Positions 1 through 5,747 of a stretch of DNA of 5,850 bases are shown one piece after another; within the stretch, counting starts at the first letter, position 1; every line of letters starts with the position of its first letter. The notes under the pieces were generated by a model, which made no database searches, was not told where the DNA came from, and saw only the letters and a list, made by a program, of their open reading frames with translations. The translations under genes and the position numbers were made by a program. The stretch comes from a bacterium (GTDB lineage: Bacteria > Hydrogenedentota > Hydrogenedentia > Hydrogenedentiales > SLHB01). The stretch spans positions 1 through 5,850 of the forward strand of contig JAAEQP010000073.1 in assembly GCA_024231375.1 (NCBI GenBank), in the 5' to 3' direction.

Positions 1-1
1 G

Positions 2-1318
2 CAAGAACGCGGCACCCCGACGATGAAGAACATCGGCTGGGACGATTCGCTGGCCACGCAGGGCTCCAACTTCATGAAGATCGAAGTGGGCGCTGCCGAC
101 AGCGGACGCCCATCGGCGCACATCCTCGGTGACTTCGGGACACCCAACAAGTCACGCACCGCGCAGCTCGAATACAAGTACATCCCCAACTCGACCGACC
201 CGCAGGCCCAAGAGTTCCGCGTCATCAACACGGCGGCACGGATCAACGCGGCTGAAATGGACTCGGTAAAGAACGGGAACGAAACGCTCGACGACCTCGC
301 GGCGCGTGCGATGAACCAGGCGGTTGACTCGCTCAACATGGCCCCATCGTTCATGGTGCACTCCGACAAGAACGGCGGTCTTGGAACCGTCGGCGCGAAA
401 AAGAACTTCGCGCTCGGCTACGGCGCGGCGACGACCTACTCAAGTGGTGCGACCTCCGCGACCCTGACCCTCAGCGGCCACTCGATCGGCGCGTTCAAGC
501 GTGACCTGATCATCGACATCTACAACGGTGACACGATGGTGGCCGACAACCTCCGCATCATCCGTATGGATCCGATCAACGACGCGGTGATGGTGGAGAT
601 CACCACCAACTCAACCGTGGCCAACCTCGACAGCATCGCGGCGACCCACACGATCTACCGATCCGGAGCCAAGGGCGTCGGGTTCGCGTGTGCGTTCAAT
701 GAGATCATCAAGTCCAGTGCAACGGAGTACGCCGCGGACTCATCGAGCCCGTGGATGCGTCTTGACCGCACCCTTGCGGCCAACTCGATCTATGTCCCCG
801 AGCACATCCACCGCTTCGGCGAAACGACCTCCAAGCAGGTTGAGATCACCGACCTCTCGGCGCTGGGTGACTCGATGGAGCCGTACATCGACGGCGACAA
901 CAACCGCCCGACCTACCGGAGCTACATGGGCACCCGGATGCTCCAGACCCTCCGCGACAACACCGACGACAGCCAGATCCGCGTTGTGGACGGTTCGACC
1001 GACAACGGCACCCGCAAGGTCGGCGCGTCCAAGATCGTGTTCACCCACCCATCACTCGGCGACATCGAGCTCGAAGGCGACCCGTGCGCCCGCGAGGATC
1101 GCTTGCTGCTGGTTCCTGACGGCGTGATCAAGTTCAAGGCCGCTGGCAGCAAGGAAATGCGTGTATTCCCCGGCGAGAACGGTGTCTGGGGTCGCGTGCC
1201 GGGTGCCAACGCCAACGGCGCGGGCACGAAGGAATGGAAGTTTGAAGCCGACAAGGTGATGACGATGGTTTGCAGCCGCTTCGACCAGATCGCGGCGTCT
1301 GTCAAACTCACGGCCTGA
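2..1318 (+). CDS. Phage major capsid protein, HK97-fold type (5' end truncated by window edge)
   Basis: Builds the icosahedral head shell. The frame is open to the window's left edge (residues Q-E-R-G-T-P-T before the first Met at base 23), and that Met has no ribosome binding site, so the true start probably lies upstream. Numbering from that Met (431 residues): residues 70-110 look like the spine-helix region (INAAEMDSVKNGNETLDDLA). Residues 145-215 look like an inserted beta domain with a hydrophobic IIDIYNGD strand. Residues 235-250 (EYAADSSSPWMRLDR) match the Tyr-X-n-Asp/Arg-Ser-X-Pro-Trp segment common in this capsid family. Residues 273-325 are a helix followed by the strand region preceding RVVDGS. 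Residues 344-368 (SLGDIELEGDPCAREDRLLLV) match the usual 'G-hydrophobic-D-C-P-x-x-x-hydrophobic' strand pair. Residues 402-430 form the closing strand that ends most such capsid proteins. The family call is by pattern recognition, not a database search. It is the first gene of the visible structural cassette and is followed by a 100-base gap. Confidence 0.8.
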   Translation, partial: QERGTPTMKNIGWDDSLATQGSNFMKIEVGAADSGRPSAHILGDFGTPNKSRTAQLEYKYIPNSTDPQAQEFRVINTAARINAAEMDSVKNGNETLDDLAARAMNQAVDSLNMAPSFMVHSDKNGGLGTVGAKKNFALGYGAATTYSSGATSATLTLSGHSIGAFKRDLIIDIYNGDTMVADNLRIIRMDPINDAVMVEITTNSTVANLDSIAATHTIYRSGAKGVGFACAFNEIIKSSATEYAADSSSPWMRLDRTLAANSIYVPEHIHRFGETTSKQVEITDLSALGDSMEPYIDGDNNRPTYRSYMGTRMLQTLRDNTDDSQIRVVDGSTDNGTRKVGASKIVFTHPSLGDIELEGDPCAREDRLLLVPDGVIKFKAAGSKEMRVFPGENGVWGRVPGANANGAGTKEWKFEADKVMTMVCSRFDQIAASVKLTA

Positions 1319-1335
1319 TCCTGAGCGTCGTGCTC

Positions 1336-1372
1336 GGCCCCGCTCCAGACGCCCCACAACTCGGGCGGGGCC
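1336..1372 (+). repeat. Inverted repeat downstream of the capsid gene
   Basis: GGCCCCGCTC at 1336-1345 pairs with GGGCGGGGCC at 1363-1372: ten pairs including one G-T wobble, with a 17-base loop. It begins 17 bases after the capsid stop. There is no T-tract after it, so it is not a standard intrinsic terminator. It could protect the 3' end of a highly expressed capsid message or attenuate read-through into downstream genes. That role is inference from position; the pairing itself is visible. Confidence 0.45.
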
Positions 1373-1390
1373 TGACCGCACACATCTTGT

Positions 1391-1410
1391 CACCCGTGGA
1401 AACGCGGGTG
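1391..1410 (+). promoter_or_regulatory. Hairpin with GAAA tetraloop just upstream of the 1419 start
   Basis: CACCCGTG (1391-1398) pairs with CGCGGGTG (1403-1410): eight pairs with one G-T wobble, closed by the loop GAAA (1399-1402), a stable GNRA tetraloop. It ends eight bases before the ATG of the next gene, leaving only CAAGGTTT between stem and start. It therefore covers the place where a ribosome binding site would normally lie. It may lower translation of the 1419 gene or be an RNA-processing or stability element. No T-run follows, so it is a weak terminator candidate. Function is inferred. Confidence 0.45.
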
Positions 1411-1418
1411 CAAGGTTT

Positions 1419-1922
1419 ATGAGCAAGAACCCGCTCCGACATTTGGTGAAGGCCGATGGGCGACCGATCAGCGGTTTGTCGTCGAGTGCCGTTGCGTCGA
1501 TGCACCGGTCTTGCAAGAACATCCGTCGCCGCACGGGATGGCAGGGGTGGTATCACCGCTTGCTCGGCACCGTGCAGTTCCACCCCGGAGATCGCGGGAT
1601 GGGCGGGAGCGTGAGTGACATTGTTCGCGCGAAGGGGAACCAGGGGCGGTACCTGCCGATCGACGAGGATCGGGTGTGCCAAGAGATTCTATCGACCCGC
1701 ATGAGCCGTGCGAAGAAGGACGAGATTCTGGATCGCTCGGCCAGAGAGAACAAGGAAGCGCTCGACGCGGAGATCCAGAGCATCGCACGCGAGATGAGCC
1801 CGGAACTCAAGAGCATCACCGAGTTTGCCCGCCGGAAAGCGGACTCGATCCACAGCCAACGCATTTTCACCATGACCCCAACCAAGCCCGCAAGACGGGC
1901 AACAACACTCGTAGGAGTATGA
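1419..1922 (+). CDS. Uncharacterised basic phage protein between capsid and decoration-type genes
   Basis: I do not recognise a family. The 167-residue product is Arg/Lys-rich in its N-terminal third (SCKNIRRRTG at residues 31-40, then a Trp-rich WQGWYHRLLG at 41-50). Residues 83-145 appear to be a long amphipathic, highly charged helix region, possibly coiled coil (IDEDRVCQEI, ARENKEALDAEIQ, EFARRKAD). A short Thr/Pro/Arg tail follows. There is no signal peptide or membrane segment. The ATG at 1419 has only a poor AAGG (1412-1415) three bases upstream and sits behind a hairpin, so the start is less certain than for its neighbours; an internal ATG at 1501 (residue 28) is the main alternative. 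It ends one base before the next gene's ATG, so the two are probably coupled. Its position suggests a head-associated or assembly role, which is inference only. Confidence 0.7.
   Translation: MSKNPLRHLVKADGRPISGLSSSAVASMHRSCKNIRRRTGWQGWYHRLLGTVQFHPGDRGMGGSVSDIVRAKGNQGRYLPIDEDRVCQEILSTRMSRAKKDEILDRSARENKEALDAEIQSIAREMSPELKSITEFARRKADSIHSQRIFTMTPTKPARRATTLVGV
1913..1917 (+). promoter_or_regulatory. Ribosome binding site for the 1924 gene
   Basis: AGGAG lies six bases before the ATG at 1924, inside the last codons of the preceding gene. It decides the start at 1924 over the overlapping ATG at 1919, which would be too close and is in another frame. Confidence 0.8.
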
Positions 1923-1923
1923 C

Positions 1924-2406
1924 ATGATTACTGGACTTCGTACAGCACAAAAAATCACCCCAGACGATTTTGCCGTCGCCGGAACCGGCCACGGGAAAGT
2001 GACCGACCTCAAAGACCTCAGCGCCGCAGGATGCAATGTGTGGAGCATCCGCGTTCGCGCGACTTCGGCGGTTGCGGTTACCGAGATTGATCTGGGCGAA
2101 TCACTCCATGTCGGGGATGTCGTGCTTGGGCACAAGATCACGCAGGGGACAACCCAAACTGTTGGATCCGACGATGTATCGCTTGGCTACGCAGCAGACC
2201 CCGACTACCTCGGCGCGCACGCAAAGGCAGGATTGGCAACCGCTGGACTTTCGGTGACGAGCGCCTACGCCACCCCGCTTGTGATCACAACTGAGCGGGC
2301 TTTGCAGATTGCATCGACCACTTCCGGAAACGATGCGAGCAACCTGCTCGGTGATTACTACATCCAAATCTGGGGCTACACACCCGCCACCGTTGACCTC
2401 ACCTGA
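1924..2406 (+). CDS. Small beta-rich virion protein, candidate capsid decoration/head protein
   Basis: A 160-residue protein with no recognised family. It is rich in Ala, Gly, Thr, Ser and Val, with alternating hydrophobic residues suggesting successive beta strands: SIRVRATSAVAVTEI at residues 41-55, LHVGDVVLGHKI at 61-72 and YYIQIWGYTP at 145-154. There are only short loops, no Cys pairs, no signal peptide and no transmembrane segment. The stretch GYAADPDYLGAHAKAG (88-103) is a distinctive patch for searches. Codon use is slightly more AT-rich at the start than in the capsid gene. Its place shortly after the capsid gene, its size and its composition fit a head decoration protein, which often sits next to the capsid gene. 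A different minor structural role is equally possible. The gene has a good AGGAG ribosome binding site and starts one base after the previous stop. Confidence 0.8.
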   Translation: MITGLRTAQKITPDDFAVAGTGHGKVTDLKDLSAAGCNVWSIRVRATSAVAVTEIDLGESLHVGDVVLGHKITQGTTQTVGSDDVSLGYAADPDYLGAHAKAGLATAGLSVTSAYATPLVITTERALQIASTTSGNDASNLLGDYYIQIWGYTPATVDLT

Positions 2407-2437
2407 TCGTCATTGAGACATACACCCGCCATGCCAT

Positions 2438-2444
2438 AAAGGAG
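2438..2444 (+). promoter_or_regulatory. Ribosome binding site for the 2452 gene
   Basis: AAAGGAG ends seven bases before the ATG at 2452. It is the strongest Shine-Dalgarno match in the window, consistent with an abundant structural product. Confidence 0.8.
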
Positions 2445-2451
2445 CATCCAC

Positions 2452-2799
2452 ATGGGACAATCAACCGCGTTTCGTCGCGTCACCAATGAACAAAAACCAT
2501 TCAAGCGGATCACCGTCACGGCGGCGGGGGCGCTCACCATCCCCTCGCTGCATCCGGTTCTCGAACTGACCGCTGGCACCACCTACACCATCACCGATCT
2601 CAATGTCAGTGGCGGAACCAAGGACGGGATGACCGTGGAGATTCATGTCGCCACCGGCTCGTCGGCCATCACCTTTGACGAGAACGGGAACATCGAGACC
2701 ACCAGCACCTCGCTGGCCTTGAGCGGCAAGGACAACGCCAAGTTCCGATACAACAGCGTCGAAGGCAAGTGGATCCAGATTTCAACCACCAACCACTAA
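2452..2799 (+). CDS. Small beta-rich virion protein, candidate head fibre/decoration domain
   Basis: A 115-residue protein. After a short polar N-terminus (residues 1-18), nearly the whole chain reads as a regular beta fold: RITVTAAGALTIPSL (19-33), TTYTITDLNVSGG (43-55), MTVEIHVATGSSAITFDENG (60-79) and AKFRYNSVEGKWIQIS (96-111). The pattern 'GTTYTITDL...DG.TVEIH...ITF..NGNI...KWIQIS' resembles small trimeric beta domains found at the C-termini of phage fibres and spikes or as stand-alone decoration proteins. That resemblance is from memory of the pattern, not a search. There is no signal peptide or membrane segment. It has the window's best ribosome binding site and a 45-base spacer from the previous gene, so it may be made in quantity. 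A capsid decoration or short head-fibre role is the best guess. Confidence 0.8.
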   Translation: MGQSTAFRRVTNEQKPFKRITVTAAGALTIPSLHPVLELTAGTTYTITDLNVSGGTKDGMTVEIHVATGSSAITFDENGNIETTSTSLALSGKDNAKFRYNSVEGKWIQISTTNH

Positions 2800-2812
2800 T
2801 CCGTGATGGAAG

Positions 2813-2817
2813 GGAGG
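2813..2817 (+). promoter_or_regulatory. Ribosome binding site supporting the GTG start at 2828
   Basis: GGAGG, within AGGGAGGAAG, lies ten bases before GTG 2828. The next in-frame ATG at 2852 would be 34 bases away, so the GTG is preferred. Confidence 0.7.
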
Positions 2818-2827
2818 AAGCCCGTTC

Positions 2828-3925
2828 GTGTCCATCACCTACGACACCATCATGCAAGACGAGATCGCGCTGCTGGTCAGCGGGCGGTCATACACCAACC
2901 TGACGACCGAGCAGAAGAAGCTCATCGACAACGGCTGGACGACCGGGAGTGTGACCGGCGGGGCCGTCAAGCGGGCATTGGACTCTATTGGACAATGGGC
3001 CGCGTTCTTCACGATGGATTCTTCGGCTGGCATCCCCGACGAGTGGCGCACATGGCTGATCACGCACGCCGCCGCCGGGTGCGCTCAGCGGTTCACCACC
3101 GCCGATGATCGATCCATCAAGACCGAACTCTCATCGGCACGCCGCAACGCCCTGACGGGGTACTCGCGGGCGGGGCTCGAGGAATCATCCGACACCGCGC
3201 ACCTGCTCGGATCCGTCTTGTCGATCCGTCAGTTTGTGGTGTCCCACTGTTTGCGTCTGGCCAAGCCGCTACTCCCCGAACCCTACATGATCGACGAGGC
3301 GATGCAGGAGGTTCTTCGGGACACCTGGAACGCCTGCGATTGGTCGTTCCGCGAGCAGACCGTGACCCTCACCATCGGCACCGATTCGAGCGTGGCGGTG
3401 AGCGGGAGTCTGATCATCAAGCGGATCACCTCGAAGGTGATTGAGTATTCTGGGGTGGCCAACAAGGGGAACCAGATCACACCCGTTGACGGCGACATGA
3501 TGCTCTCGCTCCAAGCGTATGAGTACGCCGCCGGTCGCCCTGAATACTTCCGCGTTCGCGCCGATGCGGGCGGGGTTGACGGCGGGGTTCGGTTCGACTT
3601 TGAGCGCACCCCCGATCAGGAGTACACCGCCAAAGCCGAGGCCGTGACCTCGATCGGCCCGATGACCACCGCCAACGAACTGGGCGCTGTGATTACCGCG
3701 TTCCCGATCGATATGGTGTCGTACCTCAAGAAGAAAACACTGGCGACGGTGCTGGAAAACAACTCGCGCCACAGCGATGCGCGTCCGCTCGAATACGAGT
3801 GCGACCAGTTGCTCGGCGATCTGATCGAGCAGCAGAACCCGCTTGCCGACACACCGATGGATGAGAAGCGGCAGTTTCGCCGTGGGCTGGGCCGTGCTCC
3901 GCTCCGGCTGGGGGGCTTCACATGA
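2828..3925 (+). CDS. Probable head-tail adaptor (connector) protein with extended N-terminus
   Basis: Likely forms part of the neck ring between portal and tail. The 365-residue product has a helical N-terminal region of about 115 residues. It includes AVKRALDSIGQWAAF (46-60) and IPDEWRTWLITHAAAGCAQRF (69-89), which itself looks like the 'P-x-x-W...AA...A..F' helix of adaptor proteins. The second part carries the features I associate with phage adaptor proteins: a helix ending in Trp-Ser-Phe (172-174) followed by strands, GRPEYFRV (236-243), the 'TPDQEYT' strand (261-267), then AFPIDMVSYLKKKTLATVLEN (291-311) and a final charged helix (321-333). The C-terminus is basic (RQFRRGLGRAPLR). The start is GTG, chosen on the ribosome binding site. 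Its stop overlaps the next ATG (ATGA). Placement after head genes and before a tail-terminator-like gene supports the role. The exact family is not confirmed; it could also be another neck protein. Confidence 0.65.
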   Translation: MSITYDTIMQDEIALLVSGRSYTNLTTEQKKLIDNGWTTGSVTGGAVKRALDSIGQWAAFFTMDSSAGIPDEWRTWLITHAAAGCAQRFTTADDRSIKTELSSARRNALTGYSRAGLEESSDTAHLLGSVLSIRQFVVSHCLRLAKPLLPEPYMIDEAMQEVLRDTWNACDWSFREQTVTLTIGTDSSVAVSGSLIIKRITSKVIEYSGVANKGNQITPVDGDMMLSLQAYEYAAGRPEYFRVRADAGGVDGGVRFDFERTPDQEYTAKAEAVTSIGPMTTANELGAVITAFPIDMVSYLKKKTLATVLENNSRHSDARPLEYECDQLLGDLIEQQNPLADTPMDEKRQFRRGLGRAPLRLGGFT

Positions 3926-4701
3926 CCATCGACAAGCTGATGTACGATTGGCTCAAGACGGAGATTACGGATCTGGTGCGCGAGGGCGACAAGAGCACCA
4001 ACCTCGAACCCCCGATCATCAAGTACATGTCGGGCGGGTTTGCACGCCGGGCCGAAGCGGGCAGCGCCGAATCATGGCCCAACTCGCAGGTGAGAATCCG
4101 CGTGGAGCACCAGAGTTCGGACGCCTACAACGCCGACGCGATGGACGCCGCCGCCGACACGGTGATCGCGGCGCTCGCCGATGAAGTCCCATCACTCTCG
4201 GGTTATGTTGCGACGCCGTTGTCGCTGGCCGTCGAGCCGCCTGCGGTGGACACCAACGCGGTGACTTACCGGGACATTGTGTTCCTCACCTCGATCAGCA
4301 AGGGGTTCGCCGTTGCGCCGATCACGGGCGGAGAGGGATCGGTGTCGATCGTGGGGCTTGCGGGAACAGGGCTCGGGTTTGGATCGAGCACCACGGCCAC
4401 AGCGGACTACGAATGCACCGACGAATCGCAGACGGTGGAAACGGTGGGGCTCTCGATGCCGCGGTGCAGCGGGTACATCGATTGGATGCTCGCCGACTCA
4501 ACGACCCCGCTCCCTGTGGTGGGATCAACGGTCTCGGCGGTGTTCGCGCACACGACGGACTTTGCTTGGGTGGAATCAATCAAGATCGGTTCGGTGACGC
4601 CGCGTGTGGTGGTGCGTGATCAGACCGAGTACCAGACGGCCCGGTTCGGGTTCCATGCCGATTCAGCGGCCTCGCCGTTCTTCACGGGGACAACCGCATG
4701 A
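3922..4701 (+). CDS. Probable tail terminator/completion protein with an extra C-terminal domain
   Basis: Tail-terminator proteins cap the tail tube and join it to the neck. Residues 1-130 fit that pattern: an N-terminal helix (TIDKLMYDWLKTEITDLV), a strand VRIRVEHQSS (57-66), a helix DAMDAAADTVIAALADEV (72-89), then strands ending in TYRDIVFLTSIS (115-126). Residues 131-259 do not fit the small family. They are Gly/Thr/Ser-rich beta sequence with GLAGTGLGFGSSTTATADYE, CSGYIDWML (182-190) and SVTPRVVVRD (224-233), and I do not recognise the domain. At 259 residues the protein is clearly longer than typical stand-alone terminators of about 130-150. The ATG at 3922 overlaps the preceding stop as ATGA, and a run of six G (3910-3915) lies six bases upstream. 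It overlaps the next gene in the same way. The assignment of the first half is inference from pattern and gene order. Confidence 0.55.
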   Translation: MTIDKLMYDWLKTEITDLVREGDKSTNLEPPIIKYMSGGFARRAEAGSAESWPNSQVRIRVEHQSSDAYNADAMDAAADTVIAALADEVPSLSGYVATPLSLAVEPPAVDTNAVTYRDIVFLTSISKGFAVAPITGGEGSVSIVGLAGTGLGFGSSTTATADYECTDESQTVETVGLSMPRCSGYIDWMLADSTTPLPVVGSTVSAVFAHTTDFAWVESIKIGSVTPRVVVRDQTEYQTARFGFHADSAASPFFTGTTA

Positions 4702-4949
4702 CCGACGAACCCACCAACAACACGGAGCATCAGGGCACGGGAAGCAGCGGCATGACCGAGCAGACCGCTCAGAATCTCATTTCCACGATGGAGCGGATGA
4801 TCGATTCGATGAACGAACTGACCCGCGCGATGCCCGCAGCCAAAGAGGTGGTCGAGCAGATGAAGGAACTCGGCGACGACCTTGAAACCGTGTCGGGAGA
4901 ACTCGAGGAACTGGGGAATCAGATCGCAAGCACGGCGGCGAGGGGGTAA
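4698..4949 (+). CDS. Small acidic coiled-coil protein of unknown function
   Basis: An 83-residue product with a disordered Thr/Asn/Ser/Gly-rich N-terminus (residues 1-20). One long helix then runs over about 22-77, with hydrophobic residues at heptad spacing (LISTMERMIDSMNELT at 26-41, EVVEQMKELGDDLETVSGELEELG at 49-72). It ends in an Ala/Gly-rich tail. This predicts a coiled coil and an oligomer or a partner protein. The ATG overlaps the previous stop (ATGA), with GGGG at 4686-4689 eight bases before it. A single TAA (4947-4949) and one GCC codon separate it, in the same reading frame, from the next gene. It could be a tail-assembly accessory or chaperone-like protein, but nothing in the sequence proves this. 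Confidence 0.65.
   Translation: MTDEPTNNTEHQGTGSSGMTEQTAQNLISTMERMIDSMNELTRAMPAAKEVVEQMKELGDDLETVSGELEELGNQIASTAARG
4941..4946 (+). promoter_or_regulatory. G-run ribosome binding site for the GTG start at 4953
   Basis: AGGGGG lies six bases before GTG 4953, overlapping the end of the previous gene. Five G residues can pair with CCUCC of 16S rRNA through four G-C pairs and one G-U pair, so the run can replace GGAGG. Confidence 0.5.
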
Positions 4950-4952
4950 GCC

Positions 4953-5747
4953 GTGGCGACTTGCAAACGCAATCCTGGAAAGCGGTCTCAGCGGGTCGAT
5001 GGCCTGTTGTTGTATACGCGGTTCACCTACTGCATCGACGGACTCGGCGAGGGGTTGTCTGACGACCAGATCCTCGCCATTGGCCGTGACATCGGCAACG
5101 CCTACAACGGCCTTGCGAGAAACAAGCTCCCCGATGACGATGGGACATACGACGGCTTGACGAGCCCGAAGTTTGATGTGTTTGTCTCCAACCGGATCCG
5201 TGGACGCGCGACGGTGACGGTGACTTGGGGGCGACGGTTTTACAATGTGGGCCCGCTCACCGATGTTGAGGGCGTGAGTGGTGGATCGACGACTGTTGAC
5301 ATCACCATCCCGTACACCGCGACATCGATCCAGCAGCTTGACGGCGTATCGGCGGAGATCGCCGAGGTTCGGGACTTCCCGTTTGTGCGGGGGGCGTCGA
5401 TCCGGAGGATGCGGCGGATTCTCCCGTCGAGTGTGACACCGGCGCAGGCGGACGAGGCGTTCTTGAGCAACTTCCGCAAGCTCTACCCAGACCGGGGCAT
5501 CCTGCATGACTACAGCATTCAGGAGATCAACCAGAGCCAGTCGTACATCACCACGGACTTCATCAACTACAGCGCGGTGCGTTCGTTTGATGTGGACAAG
5601 ATCGAGGCGGGGTCGATCGCGGTCAATGCCTTGCCTGTCAATGGCGAGTACAAGCGCCCCGATCCCAACGGGACTCCGGGGCCGACGCAGGTTTTGCAGC
5701 CGGGTGACATTTATGAGACTGGGGGGCAACTGCCGTGGCTTCCTTGA
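4953..5747 (+). CDS. Uncharacterised phage structural-type protein
   Basis: A 264-residue protein of no family I recognise. The N-terminus is basic (CKRNPGKRSQRV, 4-15). A helical segment LSDDQILAIGRDIGNAYNGL (35-54) is followed by a beta-rich middle: VFVSNRIRGRATVTVTWGRR (76-95) and STTVDITIPYTATSIQQL (112-129). A charged stretch with RGASIRRMRRILPS (146-159) and a helix DEAFLSNFRKLYPDRG (167-182) come next. The C-terminal 30 residues are Pro/Gly-rich (KRPDPNGTPGPTQVLQPGD), suggesting a flexible tail. There is no signal peptide or transmembrane helix. The GTG start is set by the G-run immediately upstream; the next in-frame start is much further in. It lies in the tail part of the cassette, so a tail, neck or baseplate component is plausible, but the role is unknown. 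Its last 13 bases overlap the next gene. Confidence 0.7.
   Translation: MATCKRNPGKRSQRVDGLLLYTRFTYCIDGLGEGLSDDQILAIGRDIGNAYNGLARNKLPDDDGTYDGLTSPKFDVFVSNRIRGRATVTVTWGRRFYNVGPLTDVEGVSGGSTTVDITIPYTATSIQQLDGVSAEIAEVRDFPFVRGASIRRMRRILPSSVTPAQADEAFLSNFRKLYPDRGILHDYSIQEINQSQSYITTDFINYSAVRSFDVDKIEAGSIAVNALPVNGEYKRPDPNGTPGPTQVLQPGDIYETGGQLPWLP
5721..5726 (+). promoter_or_regulatory. G-run ribosome binding site for the GTG start at 5735
   Basis: GGGGGG lies eight bases before GTG 5735. The local arrangement, a G-run, a short spacer, then CCGTGGC, closely copies that of the previous gene start at 4953. Confidence 0.45.

Noticed and set aside
690..1127. Plus-strand open frame of 145 codons inside the capsid gene
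   Set aside because: Arg/Ser/Thr/Pro-rich low-complexity translation, typical of a +1 shadow frame of a GC-rich gene, with no ribosome binding site. The capsid frame explains the region.
1387..1420. Possible promoter: TTGTCA (1387-1392) with GTTTAT near 1415
   Set aside because: The spacing of 22 bases is too long for a sigma-70 type promoter, the -10 match is weak, and the candidate lies inside the hairpin.
1886..1918. Small hairpins GCCCG/CGGGC (1886-1900) and ACTC/GAGT (1907-1918) near the 1924 ribosome binding site
   Set aside because: Stems of only four to five pairs inside coding sequence; too weak to claim a regulatory role.
2803..3108. Plus-strand open frame starting ATG 2803 overlapping the adaptor gene
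   Set aside because: Arg/His-rich shadow translation. The frame beginning GTG 2828 has better ribosome binding site spacing, continues for 365 residues and shows adaptor-like features.
3567..3593. Short direct repeat GGCGGGGTT within the adaptor gene
   Set aside because: Only two copies; it simply encodes two Gly-Gly-Val motifs (residues 248-254) and is expected in GC-rich coding sequence.
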